Virus record (IMG/VR): IMGVR_UViG_3300045107_000287
Coordinates: 1 to 34,674 of that record
Length of the DNA stretch: 34,674 nt
Strand: one strand, 5' to 3'
Origin: a virus
Under the pieces are notes generated by a model. The model was not told where the DNA came from, did not search any database, and saw nothing but the letters and a program-made list of their open reading frames with translations. This document shows positions 6,155-14,332 of this stretch, piece after piece. Position 1 is the first letter of the stretch. Each line of letters starts with the position of its first letter. The position numbers and the translations under genes were made by a program.

Positions 6155-7072
6155 ATGCTGCACTCGGAATTTTTGCTGGTACTGGAACGTGCCCGCAGCC
6201 TCGAGGAACGGCTGCAGTCTGACGACTTGCGTGGTCACGCTGCTGCTTTCCTCGCTAGGCGATGGGTGATGGCCGATGGACACCTGACACATATCCTTGT
6301 GCCGGTGCTCGACAGTGAGCAGGAGGTCGAGGTTGATGTCGACGATGACCTGCAGACCTACAGCTACCAAAGCCCGGGTTGCCGTGGCCGGGTCGTCACG
6401 CGACCGTTGGCGGATATCGCGTTGTACGTGGTCAACATTGATGCGTGGATGGACGAGATTTGCGACCTGCTCGAAATCGAGCCTTCACAGCGGGCACGCA
6501 GTCGGGAGGTCATCGCAGATCACCTCTGGCATTTGGGCAATATCCGGGTGGGAAACACACATCGGCACGCGCCGGTCTATGTTGCCCGCCGTATGAATGC
6601 TGGCGATCAGGATTTGCGGCAAGCGCTTCTCAGCGCCAAGCGGCCCAGCCAGGGCATCGTGCTGACTGCACACGACCTGGATATCGAACTACCGAACAGT
6701 CACCAGACCTGTGGCATCGACCGGCTGATCGTGAATTCCGGCGATGGCCTTTCCTGTGACGCCGAGCTCCTCCATCGCTTGCTGAAGGGCGTCGCTGCCG
6801 ATGCAGACGATCCGGATGAGTATTTCGATGCGGATACCGGCGAGCTGAAGCTGGCCTGCGTTGCAGAGCCAAAGATTTTCAAGGGTAAGCAGAAGGAGGT
6901 CATTGCGCTGTTCTGGAAGGCGCGCCAGCAGCACAGCCTCAAATGGGAGGACGTCGTTGCACGAACCGGCTGCGGCAAAGATCCCGACAGCGTTTTTGGT
7001 CGCGGCTGGACGACCTGGCTTGTGCGCATCGAAGGTCAGCGCGGCCATTACCGGCTGCGCACACGTCAGTAA
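6155..7072 (+). CDS. Unknown 305-aa protein of the XRE-ImmA cassette
   Basis: I do not recognise this protein. The ATG at 6155 comes 7 nt after the upstream stop; an in-frame ATG at 6107 would overlap the neighbour by 41 nt and lacks a ribosome site. The N-terminal half is acidic (VEVDVDDDLQTY near residue 60). A helical segment near residues 95-150 carries HLWHLGNIRVGNTHRHAPVYVARR. The last 60 residues (KGKQKEVIALFWKARQQH, then TWLVRIEGQRGHYRLRT) look like a winged helix, which suggests nucleic-acid binding. Co-transcription with the 464-aa gene seems certain. A two-protein effector under XRE/ImmA control is a reasonable hypothesis. Confidence 0.85.
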   Translation: MLHSEFLLVLERARSLEERLQSDDLRGHAAAFLARRWVMADGHLTHILVPVLDSEQEVEVDVDDDLQTYSYQSPGCRGRVVTRPLADIALYVVNIDAWMDEICDLLEIEPSQRARSREVIADHLWHLGNIRVGNTHRHAPVYVARRMNAGDQDLRQALLSAKRPSQGIVLTAHDLDIELPNSHQTCGIDRLIVNSGDGLSCDAELLHRLLKGVAADADDPDEYFDADTGELKLACVAEPKIFKGKQKEVIALFWKARQQHSLKWEDVVARTGCGKDPDSVFGRGWTTWLVRIEGQRGHYRLRTRQ

Positions 7073-7073
7073 A

Positions 7074-7095
7074 TTTCCGGCGCTTTTTCCGGAAA
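7074..7095. repeat. Inverted repeat after the 305-aa gene
   Basis: Perfect 7-bp inverted repeat TTTCCGG/CCGGAAA with an 8-nt loop, 2 nt after the stop codon. No T-tract follows, so it is at best a weak or Rho-assisted stop. ATCCGG is repeated twice just downstream (7099-7104 and 7110-7115). The rest of the gap to 7168 holds a weak promoter-like TTTAAT (7145-7150) before the early operon. Confidence 0.5.
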
Positions 7096-7167
7096 GGCAT
7101 CCGGACACGATCCGGCGTCAGATTCGAAGAATGAGCAGTGCCCGTTTAATTCAAAGGAGCACTGCAA

Positions 7168-7434
7168 ATGGCAAATACCCACCCAACTCGTCGATATGGC
7201 CACGCATCCCGCGTGCCATCGACGCCTACTGCACACCCGTGCATTGCACTGACTGAAGAGGAACTGGCTAGCCGCTGGGGACTTTCTGTCAAAACCCTGC
7301 GCCGCTGGCGGCAGGAACAGCTCGGCCCGGTCTTCTGCAAGCTCGGCTCGCGCGTCACCTATCTGATCTCGGAAGTCGAGGCCTTCGAGCGGCGCGTGGC
7401 GCGCCATTCGACCTTCGCTCGGGCGTACCAGTGA
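7168..7434 (+). CDS. Excisionase/AlpA-like helix-turn-helix protein
   Basis: An 88-aa protein with a MerR/excisionase-type winged helix at residues about 28-75: LTEEELASRWGLSVKTLRRWRQEQLGP followed by a wing ending SEVEAFERR (quoted to locate the fold). AAGGAG stands 7 nt upstream of the ATG. Such small proteins bind DNA and act as excisionases or early-operon regulators. This one opens the rightward early operon and is followed after 11 nt by the next gene, so an early regulatory role is most likely. An Xis role for a serine recombinase would be atypical. Confidence 0.85.
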   Translation: MANTHPTRRYGHASRVPSTPTAHPCIALTEEELASRWGLSVKTLRRWRQEQLGPVFCKLGSRVTYLISEVEAFERRVARHSTFARAYQ

Positions 7435-7445
7435 GGAGGACGGCC

Positions 7446-7922
7446 ATGAGCGATATGACCATCTTCCCCGCCGACATCGCCGCGATGTCCGTCAGCCAGC
7501 TGGCTGCCTTGCCGCCCGAGGTCAAGCACGAGGTCGACAAGAACCTCGATGCGGCCATCGACTGGCTCAAGAAGGCGCGCACCAAGTTCGATGCGGCGCT
7601 GGATCAGTGCTACGGCGAGCGGGCCCGTGCCGCGCTGCGTGAATCCGGCCGCGATTTCGGCACCGCCCACATCAGCGACGGCCCGCTGCACCTGAAGTTC
7701 GAGCTGCCCAAGAAGGTCAGCTGGAACCAGCAGCAACTGGCCGAAATCGCCGAGCGCATCGTGGCTTCGGGCGAGAAGGTCGAGGGCTACCTCGACGTCA
7801 AGCTGTCCGTCTCCGAATCCCGCTACACGAACTGGCCTCCGGCGCTCCAGCAGCAGTTCGCCGCCGCTCGCACCGTGGATTCCGGCAAGCCGTCCTTCAC
7901 CCTTTCCCTTGATTCGGAGTAA
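7446..7922 (+). CDS. Hypothetical early phage protein
   Basis: A 158-aa soluble protein with no domain that I recognise. The ATG at 7446 has GAGGAGG upstream. Residues about 25-60 are helical and charged (KNLDAAIDWLKKARTKFDAAL), and the C-terminal half has beta-type segments (PLHLKFELPKKVSW, GYLDVKLSVSESRY). Its stop overlaps the BRO-N start codon (TAATG), so the two are translated together. Proteins of this kind occur next to BRO and annealing-ATPase genes in related phages. No function can be given. Confidence 0.8.
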   Translation: MSDMTIFPADIAAMSVSQLAALPPEVKHEVDKNLDAAIDWLKKARTKFDAALDQCYGERARAALRESGRDFGTAHISDGPLHLKFELPKKVSWNQQQLAEIAERIVASGEKVEGYLDVKLSVSESRYTNWPPALQQQFAAARTVDSGKPSFTLSLDSE

Positions 7923-8689
7923 TGACCATGAGTGCAATCATTCCCTTCCAGTTCGAAGCACACGCTGTGCGCGTGCAGGTCGACGACGCGGGACTGCCGT
8001 GGTTCAACGCCAGCGATATCTGTTCCGTTTTGGAGTTCGGCAATCCGCGCCAGGCGATTGAATCGCATGTCGATCCGGATGACGTCCAGAAACTGGACGT
8101 CATCGACAACCTCGGCCGCACCCAGCGCGCCAACCACGTCAACGAATCAGGCCTCTACGCCCTGATCCTCGGCAGCACCAAGGACGCTGCCAAACGTTTC
8201 AAGCGCTGGGTGACCAGCGAGGTGCTGCCCACGATCCGCAAGACCGGCAGTTACACCGCTCCGGGTGCGCTGGCTTCCTTGCCCGCACCGACCCACGACC
8301 GCGTGAGCGCGATCCTGCTGATCGGCGAGGCAGTCGCCAAGGTGCCGGGCGTCAAGACCGGCATCGCGATGGCGGCGACGCTGACCTGCATCCACGAGAA
8401 CACGGGCCTCGCCGTCGAAACCCTGCGCCGCGCCTTGCCCGCTGCCAACGAACCGATCTGTTCGCTCAACGCCACCCAGCTCGGCAAGCTGCTCAACCGC
8501 TCGGCCAAGGCCACGAACCAGTTGCTGGCAGCGGCTGGCTTGCAGTTTCGCAACGACCGCGACGAATGGGAACTGACCGAGGCCGGTGAAGCCTGGGCCG
8601 AGGCCATGCCGTACTCGCGCAACGGCCACAGCGGCTACCAGATCCTCTGGAATCCCGCCGTCGCCGAAGAGTTGAAGGAGGTGGCGTGA
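7922..8689 (+). CDS. BRO-N domain protein, putative antirepressor
   Basis: A 255-aa protein. The BRO-N domain covers about residues 8-115: VRVQVDDAGLPWFNASDICSV, then NESGLYALILGSTKDAAKRFK, then WVTSEVLPTIRKTGSY. BRO-N proteins bind DNA and in temperate phages often act as antirepressors. The C-terminal half (about 130-255) has a helical region and LNATQLGKLLNRSAKATNQLL, resembling the C-terminal helix-turn-helix domains of phage antirepressors. If XRE is the phage repressor, this protein is a natural candidate to counter it. The start could also be the ATG at 7928, which has a better distance to GGAG. Confidence 0.9.
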   Translation: MTMSAIIPFQFEAHAVRVQVDDAGLPWFNASDICSVLEFGNPRQAIESHVDPDDVQKLDVIDNLGRTQRANHVNESGLYALILGSTKDAAKRFKRWVTSEVLPTIRKTGSYTAPGALASLPAPTHDRVSAILLIGEAVAKVPGVKTGIAMAATLTCIHENTGLAVETLRRALPAANEPICSLNATQLGKLLNRSAKATNQLLAAAGLQFRNDRDEWELTEAGEAWAEAMPYSRNGHSGYQILWNPAVAEELKEVA

Positions 8690-9534
8690 TGTCCCTCCCG
8701 ATCATCTCCGCGCAGCAGCGCATGGCCGAGCGCAAGGGTGTCAAGCTCCTGATGCTCGGCAAGTCCGGCATCGGCAAGACCACCCGGCTCAAAGACCTCG
8801 ACCCGGCCACCACGCTGTTCCTCGACATCGAGGCGGGCGACCTGGCCGTGGCCGACTGGCCGGGGGACACCATCCGTCCGGGCTCGTGGCCGGAGAGCCG
8901 CGACTTCTTCGTGTTCCTCGCGGGCCCGGACAAATCGCTGCCGCCAGAGTCGGCGTTCTCGCAGGCCCACTACGACCACGTCGTCGAAAAGTTCGGCGAT
9001 CCGGCGCAGCTCGACCGTTACCAGACCTTTTTCCTCGACTCGATCACGCAGCTCTCGCGTCAGTGCTTCGCGTGGTGCAAGACGCAGCCGGGTAGCGTCA
9101 GCGACCGCTCCGGCAAGCCCGACCTGCGCGCGGCCTATGGCCTGCTCGGCCAGGAGATGATCGCGGCGCTGACCCACTTGCAGCACGCGCGCGGCAAGAA
9201 CGTGGTGTTCGTCGCCATCCTCGACGAACGGCTCGACGACTACAACCGCAAAGTGTTCGTGCCGCAGATCGAGGGCAGCAAGACCAGCCTCGAACTGCCC
9301 GGCATCGTCGATGAGGTCGTGACGCTGGCGGAAGTTCGTGCCGAGGACGGCAGCGCCTACCGCGCCTTCGTCACCCACACCGTCAATCCATTCGGCTATC
9401 CGGCCAAAGACCGCAGCGGTCGTCTCGACTTGCTGGAGCCGCCCAACTTGCGCGCGCTGATCGCCAAGTGCGCGGGCACATCCATCACGTCCGCCAGTGC
9501 CGCCACCACGCCCCCCACCGAATCCCAGGAGTAA
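8689..9534 (+). CDS. RecA-like P-loop ATPase (AAA_24, Sak4-like recombinase)
   Basis: A 281-aa ATPase. Walker A is GKSGIGKT (residues 24-31), Walker B is FFLDSI (Asp117), and the core resembles RecA-fold Sak4-type single-strand annealing proteins. These pair complementary DNA strands during phage recombination and replication, usually with a phage ssDNA-binding protein. The next gene fits that partner. The ATG at 8689 has GAAGGAGG 8 nt upstream and overlaps the BRO-N stop codon. The last 20 residues are Ser/Thr/Ala-rich and probably disordered. The Sak4 label is inferred from length, motifs and context; AAA_24 phage nucleotide-binding protein is the safer name. Confidence 0.85.
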   Translation: MSLPIISAQQRMAERKGVKLLMLGKSGIGKTTRLKDLDPATTLFLDIEAGDLAVADWPGDTIRPGSWPESRDFFVFLAGPDKSLPPESAFSQAHYDHVVEKFGDPAQLDRYQTFFLDSITQLSRQCFAWCKTQPGSVSDRSGKPDLRAAYGLLGQEMIAALTHLQHARGKNVVFVAILDERLDDYNRKVFVPQIEGSKTSLELPGIVDEVVTLAEVRAEDGSAYRAFVTHTVNPFGYPAKDRSGRLDLLEPPNLRALIAKCAGTSITSASAATTPPTESQE

Positions 9535-9539
9535 TCGCC

Positions 9540-10172
9540 ATGTCTTCCAACTACTTTGATTTTCAGGATGCCGATCCTCAACAGTCCGGCTTCGACCTGA
9601 TCCCCAAGGGCACCCTCGTCCCGGTGCGCATGACCCTCAAGCCGGGCGGTTATGACGATCCGGCGCAGGGCTGGACGGGCGGCTACGCCACCGAGTCTTT
9701 CGAGACCGGCTCCATCTACCTCGCCGCCGAGTTCGTCGTCACCGCCGGTGAGCACGCCAAACGCAAGATGTGGAGCAACATCGGCCTGCACTCGAAGAAA
9801 GGCCCGACCTGGGGCCAGATGGGGCGCAGCTTCATCCGCGCCGCACTCAACAGCGCGCGCAACGTCCATCCGCAGGACAACAGCCCGCAGGCCGCCGCCG
9901 CGCGCCGCATCCAGGGCTTCCACGAACTGGATGGCCTGGAGTTCCTGGCTCGCGTGGACATCGAGAAAGACGGCAAGGGCCAGGACCGCAACGTGGTCAA
10001 GCTCGCGGTCGAACCCGACCACCCCGAGTACGCCAAGCTCATGGGCGTGCCGCCCAAGGCCAAGACCGGCGGTGGCACCTCGGGCGCTCCGGCGCAGGCA
10101 GCGGCACCAACGTATCAGGCACCGGCACCCCAGCGCGCTCCCGTGACGGGCAAACCGTCGTGGGCGCAGTGA
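9540..10172 (+). CDS. Probable ssDNA-binding partner of the Sak4-like ATPase
   Basis: A 210-aa protein. Residues about 1-160 look like an OB-type beta protein (LIPKGTLVPVRMTLKPGGY, SIYLAAEFVVTAGEHAKRKMW, LEFLARVDIEKD) and resemble DUF669-like phage proteins. The tail (about 170-210) is Pro/Ala/Gly-rich and disordered, ending PSWAQ, the plan of SSB proteins with a flexible tail. It starts 6 nt after the ATPase gene. Annealing ATPase plus SSB-like protein is a well-known phage recombination pair, so I infer that role. Direct homology to SSB cannot be claimed from inspection. Confidence 0.75.
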   Translation: MSSNYFDFQDADPQQSGFDLIPKGTLVPVRMTLKPGGYDDPAQGWTGGYATESFETGSIYLAAEFVVTAGEHAKRKMWSNIGLHSKKGPTWGQMGRSFIRAALNSARNVHPQDNSPQAAAARRIQGFHELDGLEFLARVDIEKDGKGQDRNVVKLAVEPDHPEYAKLMGVPPKAKTGGGTSGAPAQAAAPTYQAPAPQRAPVTGKPSWAQ

Positions 10173-10183
10173 GGGAGGTTGTC

Positions 10184-10453
10184 ATGGATACCGTATTGCC
10201 TTTGCGGCCGGGCGGAATGCCGCTGTGCTTCTCCAGCGCCTCGCAGTACCGGATCTGGAAAGCGTCAGCCCAGCGGGTCAAGCCTGGCGACAGCAAGTAC
10301 TGTGCGGACTGCACCCCTGAGTACCAGGGCGACATGATTCGCGAGCGTCGCTGTGCTTATCCCGGCACGACGTTTCACGTGACCGCCGATGGGTTTTTGG
10401 ATGGTGTGCGCCCGGGGTGTCGCCTCCCGAATCGCAAGAAGGAGGTGGCGTGA
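10184..10453 (+). CDS. Small Cys-rich phage protein
   Basis: An 89-aa basic protein. YCADC (CxxC) near residue 40, a further Cys in RERRCAYPG and one in RPGCRLP suggest a single zinc-binding knuckle. GGGAGG lies 5 nt upstream of the ATG. The stop overlaps the GTG start of the next zinc-finger gene by 3-4 nt. I do not recognise the family. The position in the early operon suggests a nucleic-acid-related role. Confidence 0.75.
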   Translation: MDTVLPLRPGGMPLCFSSASQYRIWKASAQRVKPGDSKYCADCTPEYQGDMIRERRCAYPGTTFHVTADGFLDGVRPGCRLPNRKKEVA

Positions 10454-10950
10454 AATGCTGGGTTTGCAAACGACAAGCACGCGGTTACGGCCACACGGAC
10501 GGTCGATTCAAGACCGGCGATCCGCGCCGCTACGTGCTCGACTGGGTGTTCTGCTCACGCCGCTGCCAGGACGCGTTTCACGTGCTCTATGGGAACTGGC
10601 AACGCGCCAAGGACGGCAGCATCGACAGGACGGAGGTCGCCATGATCGATCCGTCTGACGTCGAACTCGCCGCGATGAGGAAGTGCCTCAAGGCCTTCGG
10701 CGCGGCGGCAGAAAGCATCGGCTTCGACAAGCCCCTCGGCGCGTACTCCGAGGACGAGGCCCTGCGGGTGATCGACGCCATCGTCACCTGCTACACGGAC
10801 GCGATGGTCGCGCACCACGAGGCCAGCAAATTCCCGCCCATGCGGGGCTTGCCGCCCACGCCCGATCCGCTGGCACCGGATGCCGCCAATCCCTTCGCGG
10901 ATCTGGAGGACGACCTGCCTTGGGATGAACCGAAGGGGAAGAAGCCATGA
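10450..10950 (+). CDS. Zinc-finger phage protein with possible internal start
   Basis: A 166-aa protein. I chose the GTG at 10450 because AAGGAGG stands just upstream and the reading begins with a zinc motif, CWVC (residues 3-6) paired with FCSRRC around residue 35. It resembles what I recall as DUF6511. The C-terminal part (about 65-166) is acidic with a Pro-rich segment. An internal in-frame ATG at 10641 has its own GGAGG, so a second product of 103 aa without the zinc finger may also be made. It overlaps the nuclease gene by 4 nt (ATGA). Confidence 0.8.
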   Translation: MKCWVCKRQARGYGHTDGRFKTGDPRRYVLDWVFCSRRCQDAFHVLYGNWQRAKDGSIDRTEVAMIDPSDVELAAMRKCLKAFGAAAESIGFDKPLGAYSEDEALRVIDAIVTCYTDAMVAHHEASKFPPMRGLPPTPDPLAPDAANPFADLEDDLPWDEPKGKKP

Positions 10951-11684
10951 TCGACTACAACTCCTCATCGAGCATCTCGGGCCAGGTCACGGCACTGGTC
11001 GATGCCGGGATGCAGCGCGTCCGCGCGCAGCAGCCCGCGCGCGACTACCTCGGCGCGTCGCGTCTGGGCGCAGCCTGCGAGCGCGCGCTGCAGTTCGAGT
11101 ACGCGCAAGCGCCCGTCGACCCGGGCCGCGAGTCCGATGGCCGTGGCTTACGCATCTTCGAGCGCGGCCACGTCATGGAGGACTGCATGGTCGCGTGGCT
11201 GCGCGACGCGGGCTTCGACCTGCGCACCCGCAAAGCAGATGGCGGGCAGTTCGGTTTCTCGGTGGCTGACGGTCGCCTGCAGGGTCACGTCGACGGCGTC
11301 ATCGTCGGTGGCCCCGATGGCTTCGCCTATCCCGCGCTCTGGGAGTGCAAATGCTTGGGCAATAAATCCTGGAGCGACTTGGAGAAGAAAGGCCTGACCA
11401 TCTCCAAGCCCATCTACGCCGCGCAAGTGGCGATTTACCAAGCCTATCTCGAACTGCACGAGCACCCGGCGATCTTCACAGCGCTCAACGCCGACACGAT
11501 GGAGATCTACACCGAGCTCGTGCCCTTTGACGCGGCGCTGGCCCAGCGCATGTCGGATCGGGCGGCGAGAGTCATCACGGCGACCGAGGCGGGAGAGCTT
11601 CTGCCGCGCGCCTTCCATGACCCGACCCACTTCGAATGCCGGATGTGCGCCTGGCAAGACCGCTGCTGGAGGACGCAAGCATGA
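10947..11684 (+). CDS. Cas4/RecB-like PD-(D/E)XK nuclease with Fe-S cysteines
   Basis: A 245-aa nuclease. The active-site set is visible: HVD (Asp116), ECK (Glu133, Lys135) and QVAIY (Gln160, Tyr164), the order of RecB-family exonucleases. Four cysteines are placed as in Cas4 and AddB: Cys44 (AACERAL) at the N-terminus and Cys231, Cys234 and Cys240 near the end, which should hold a 4Fe-4S cluster. It probably resects DNA ends to make single strands for the annealing ATPase encoded upstream, a typical phage recombination set. It lies in an ATGA-overlap chain on both sides. Confidence 0.9.
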   Translation: MIDYNSSSSISGQVTALVDAGMQRVRAQQPARDYLGASRLGAACERALQFEYAQAPVDPGRESDGRGLRIFERGHVMEDCMVAWLRDAGFDLRTRKADGGQFGFSVADGRLQGHVDGVIVGGPDGFAYPALWECKCLGNKSWSDLEKKGLTISKPIYAAQVAIYQAYLELHEHPAIFTALNADTMEIYTELVPFDAALAQRMSDRAARVITATEAGELLPRAFHDPTHFECRMCAWQDRCWRTQA

Positions 11685-11911
11685 ATACCAACACAACTGA
11701 AACCATGATCGATGGCCGTGAAGCCTCCATCGCTCTGCGGCTGCCGTATTACTGGTTCCGCGACCCCACGGCACGTTCGCGCTACCGCATCCCGCACTAC
11801 GTGTTGGGCGGTTTGATTCGATACCGCTTGTCTGAACTGTCGGAGTGGGCAGCCAAGAGCTCTGCCGTTAAGGAGTGTCGTCCAGACAACGTACAGGGGG
11901 GAGACGCATGA
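11681..11911 (+). CDS. Small HTH-like phage protein
   Basis: A 76-aa protein. Residues about 10-60 (REASIALRLPYYWFRDP, IPHYVLGGLIRYRLSELSEW) have the plan of an excisionase-like winged helix, in which a short helix-turn-helix is followed by an Arg-rich wing and a Leu/Trp closing helix. It overlaps its neighbours by 4 nt on both sides (ATGA), so it is translated with the nuclease and the primase-helicase. It may bind the replication origin or regulate the operon. The domain assignment is tentative. Confidence 0.75.
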   Translation: MNTNTTETMIDGREASIALRLPYYWFRDPTARSRYRIPHYVLGGLIRYRLSELSEWAAKSSAVKECRPDNVQGGDA

Positions 11912-14193
11912 TCGATTTCAACGACGTGCCTCGATCTCCTGTGCAGGAGAACCGTGACGCCGAGCGCGAGGATGTGCGAGCGGAACTTCTCGCCAGGCTG
12001 GAGACGGTGTTGTTCACCCTGTTCCCGGCAGGCAAGAAGCGCCGCGGCAAGTTCCTGATCGGCGATGTGCTGGGCAGCCCCGGCGACAGCCTTGAGGTGG
12101 TGCTGAATGGTGAGAAAGCCGGACTGTGGACGGATCGTGCCACTGACGATGGCGGCGACATCTTCGATCTGATTGCCGAACATTTGGCGCTATCCGTCCA
12201 CACCGACTTCAATCGCGTGCTGGATGCCGCTGCCGATTTGCTTGGGCGTGCGCGCTCTGCGCCGGTGCCAAAGAGCAAGAAGCAATCAGCACCCGTCGAT
12301 GAACTCGGCCCCGCCACCGCCAAGTGGGATTACCTCGATGCGGCGGGTCATCTCATCGCCGTCGTCTACCGCTATGACCCACCGGGGCAGAAGAAGCAGT
12401 TCCGGCCCTGGGATGCGAAGCGGCGCAAGATGGCACCTCCCGATCCGCGCCCGCTGTACAACCAGCCGGGCATGGTCAGTGCCGCGCAGGTGGTGCTGGT
12501 CGAGGGCGAGAAATGCGCGCAGGCATTGATCGACGCGGGCATCACCGCCACCACCGCGATGCACGGTGCGAACGCCCCCATCGACAAGACTGACTGGTCG
12601 CCGCTGAAGGACAAGGCCGTGCTGATCTGGCCCGACCGCGACAAGCCGGGTTGGGAGTACGCAGCACAGGCGGCACAGGCTGTGCTGGCAGCAGGCGCAA
12701 AGTCCTGCCACATCCTGTATCCGCCCGAAGAGGCGCCGGAAGGTTGGGATGCGGCGGACGCCATTGCTGAGGGCTTCGACGTCGCCACCTTCCTCACCCA
12801 CGGCCCGCGCCTGCAGATGCACGATGTGGCCGATGTCGACGAGCCAGTGGTCGGCAGCGACGAATCCGTCTGGGGCACCGAGGATGCGCTGGCGCTGGCC
12901 TTCACCCGGCGCTACCACCGCGACTGGCGCTACGTCGCGGCATGGGGCCGCTGGCTGGTGTGGGACGGGCAACGCTGGCGCACCGAGGACACGCTGGCCG
13001 CCACCGATCTGATCCGCAGTGTCTGCCGCCAGACCGCCGTGCGCGCTGACAACCCCAAGGTCGCCGCCAAATTGGCCAGCGCCAGTACGGTTGGCGGCGT
13101 CGAGCGACTGGCGCGTGCCGACCGCAGGCATGCGGCCACCACCGACGAGTGGGATGCCGATCCGTGGCTGCTCAACACCCCCGGTGGCGTGGTCGATCTC
13201 AAGACCGGACGCAAGCGTCCAAATGAACGCTCTGACCGGATGACCAAGATCACCACGGCCACCCCGGACGGCGAATGTCCGCAGTGGGTGGCATTCCTGT
13301 CCGACATCACGGGCGGCGATATTGATCTGCAGTCCTACATGCAACGGATGGTCGGCTATTGCCTGACCGGCGTGACCAGCGCCCACGCGCTGTTCTTCCT
13401 GTACGGCACCGGTGCCAATGGCAAGAGCGTATTCGCCAACGTCATTAGCACCATCCTCGGCGACTACGCCGCCACCGCCTCGATGGACACCTTCGTCGAA
13501 ACCCGTGGAGACCGCCATCCGACCGACCTCGCGGGTCTGCGCGGCGCACGCTTTGTGACGGCCATCGAAACCGAGCAAGGGCGGCGTTTGAACGAATCCA
13601 AGGTCAAGGCCATCACCGGCGGCGACAAGATTTCCGCGCGCTTCATGCACAAGGATTTCTTCGAGTACACGCCGCAGTTCAAACCGGTGATCGTGGGCAA
13701 CCACAAGCCCGCCATCCGCAACATCGACGAGGCAATGAAACGGCGGATGCACCTGATTCCCTTCACGGTGACGATTCCGCCCGAGCGGCGCGATCCGCGT
13801 TTGACGGAAAAGCTGCTGGCCGAACGGGACGGGATTCTGGCGTGGGCCGTGGCCGGATGCCTTGCCTGGCAGCGCGAGGGATTGAAGCCGCCCGCCAGCG
13901 TGGTGTCGGCAACCGAGGAGTATTTCGAGTCCGAGGACGCGCTTGGCCGCTGGATCGACGAGCGCTGTGTGCGGGAGGTCAACGCCAAGTCACTGACCGC
14001 AGAGCTGTTCACGGATTGGAAGCAGTGGGCCGAGGCATCGGGTGAGTTCATCGGCTCGCAGCGACGTTTCTCCGATCTGCTGATCACCCGCGGACTCGAG
14101 AAGTGGCGCAACAGCATGGGCGTGCGCGGATTCCGGGGCATTGGCCTCAAGCATCCGCCGATGCCTGCCTATACGCCCTATGCGGACGACTGA
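11908..14193 (+). CDS. Phage primase-helicase (TOPRIM plus D5/P4-type helicase)
   Basis: A 761-aa replication protein. Residues about 10-110 form an N-terminal primase-associated region. A TOPRIM-type primase core lies at about 190-260 (VVLVEGEKCAQAL, then LIWPDRDKPG) and should make primers. The C-terminal half is a superfamily-3 helicase of the D5/P4 type: Walker A GTGANGKS at about 500-507, followed by FVTAIETEQGRRLNESKVK and VIVGNHKPAIRN. The order primase then helicase is that of P4 alpha-like proteins. It probably starts and drives theta replication of the phage. The start overlaps the preceding gene (ATGA). The inverted repeat 55 nt downstream may belong to the replication region. Confidence 0.93.
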   Translation: MIDFNDVPRSPVQENRDAEREDVRAELLARLETVLFTLFPAGKKRRGKFLIGDVLGSPGDSLEVVLNGEKAGLWTDRATDDGGDIFDLIAEHLALSVHTDFNRVLDAAADLLGRARSAPVPKSKKQSAPVDELGPATAKWDYLDAAGHLIAVVYRYDPPGQKKQFRPWDAKRRKMAPPDPRPLYNQPGMVSAAQVVLVEGEKCAQALIDAGITATTAMHGANAPIDKTDWSPLKDKAVLIWPDRDKPGWEYAAQAAQAVLAAGAKSCHILYPPEEAPEGWDAADAIAEGFDVATFLTHGPRLQMHDVADVDEPVVGSDESVWGTEDALALAFTRRYHRDWRYVAAWGRWLVWDGQRWRTEDTLAATDLIRSVCRQTAVRADNPKVAAKLASASTVGGVERLARADRRHAATTDEWDADPWLLNTPGGVVDLKTGRKRPNERSDRMTKITTATPDGECPQWVAFLSDITGGDIDLQSYMQRMVGYCLTGVTSAHALFFLYGTGANGKSVFANVISTILGDYAATASMDTFVETRGDRHPTDLAGLRGARFVTAIETEQGRRLNESKVKAITGGDKISARFMHKDFFEYTPQFKPVIVGNHKPAIRNIDEAMKRRMHLIPFTVTIPPERRDPRLTEKLLAERDGILAWAVAGCLAWQREGLKPPASVVSATEEYFESEDALGRWIDERCVREVNAKSLTAELFTDWKQWAEASGEFIGSQRRFSDLLITRGLEKWRNSMGVRGFRGIGLKHPPMPAYTPYADD

Positions 14194-14247
14194 CTTCTAT
14201 GAAAACCATGCCGCCTGACACAACCGACACATTTGCACTAAATCCCG

Positions 14248-14273
14248 CTACACGCGTGTGCGCGCACGTGTAG
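14248..14273. repeat. GC-rich inverted repeat after the primase-helicase
   Basis: CTACACG (14248-14254) and CGTGTAG (14267-14273) form a perfect 7-bp inverted repeat around a 12-nt alternating purine-pyrimidine stretch. No T-tract follows. It lies in the 139-nt gap between the primase-helicase and RuvC-like genes, the only sizeable gap in the early operon. It could be an attenuator or part of a replication origin. Confidence 0.45.
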
Positions 14274-14332
14274 AGAAGTTATGTGCGACTGCGCCAGTTG
14301 CGTCAGATCGGCAAGAAACCGGGACTGACTTT

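Noticed and set aside
7074-7095. Intrinsic terminator after the 305-aa gene
   Set aside because: The stem is good but no T-tract follows, so I list it only as an inverted repeat.
12286-13752. Leftward reading frame of 488 codons opposite the primase-helicase
   Set aside because: Antisense to a protein with clear TOPRIM and Walker motifs; no coding character of its own.
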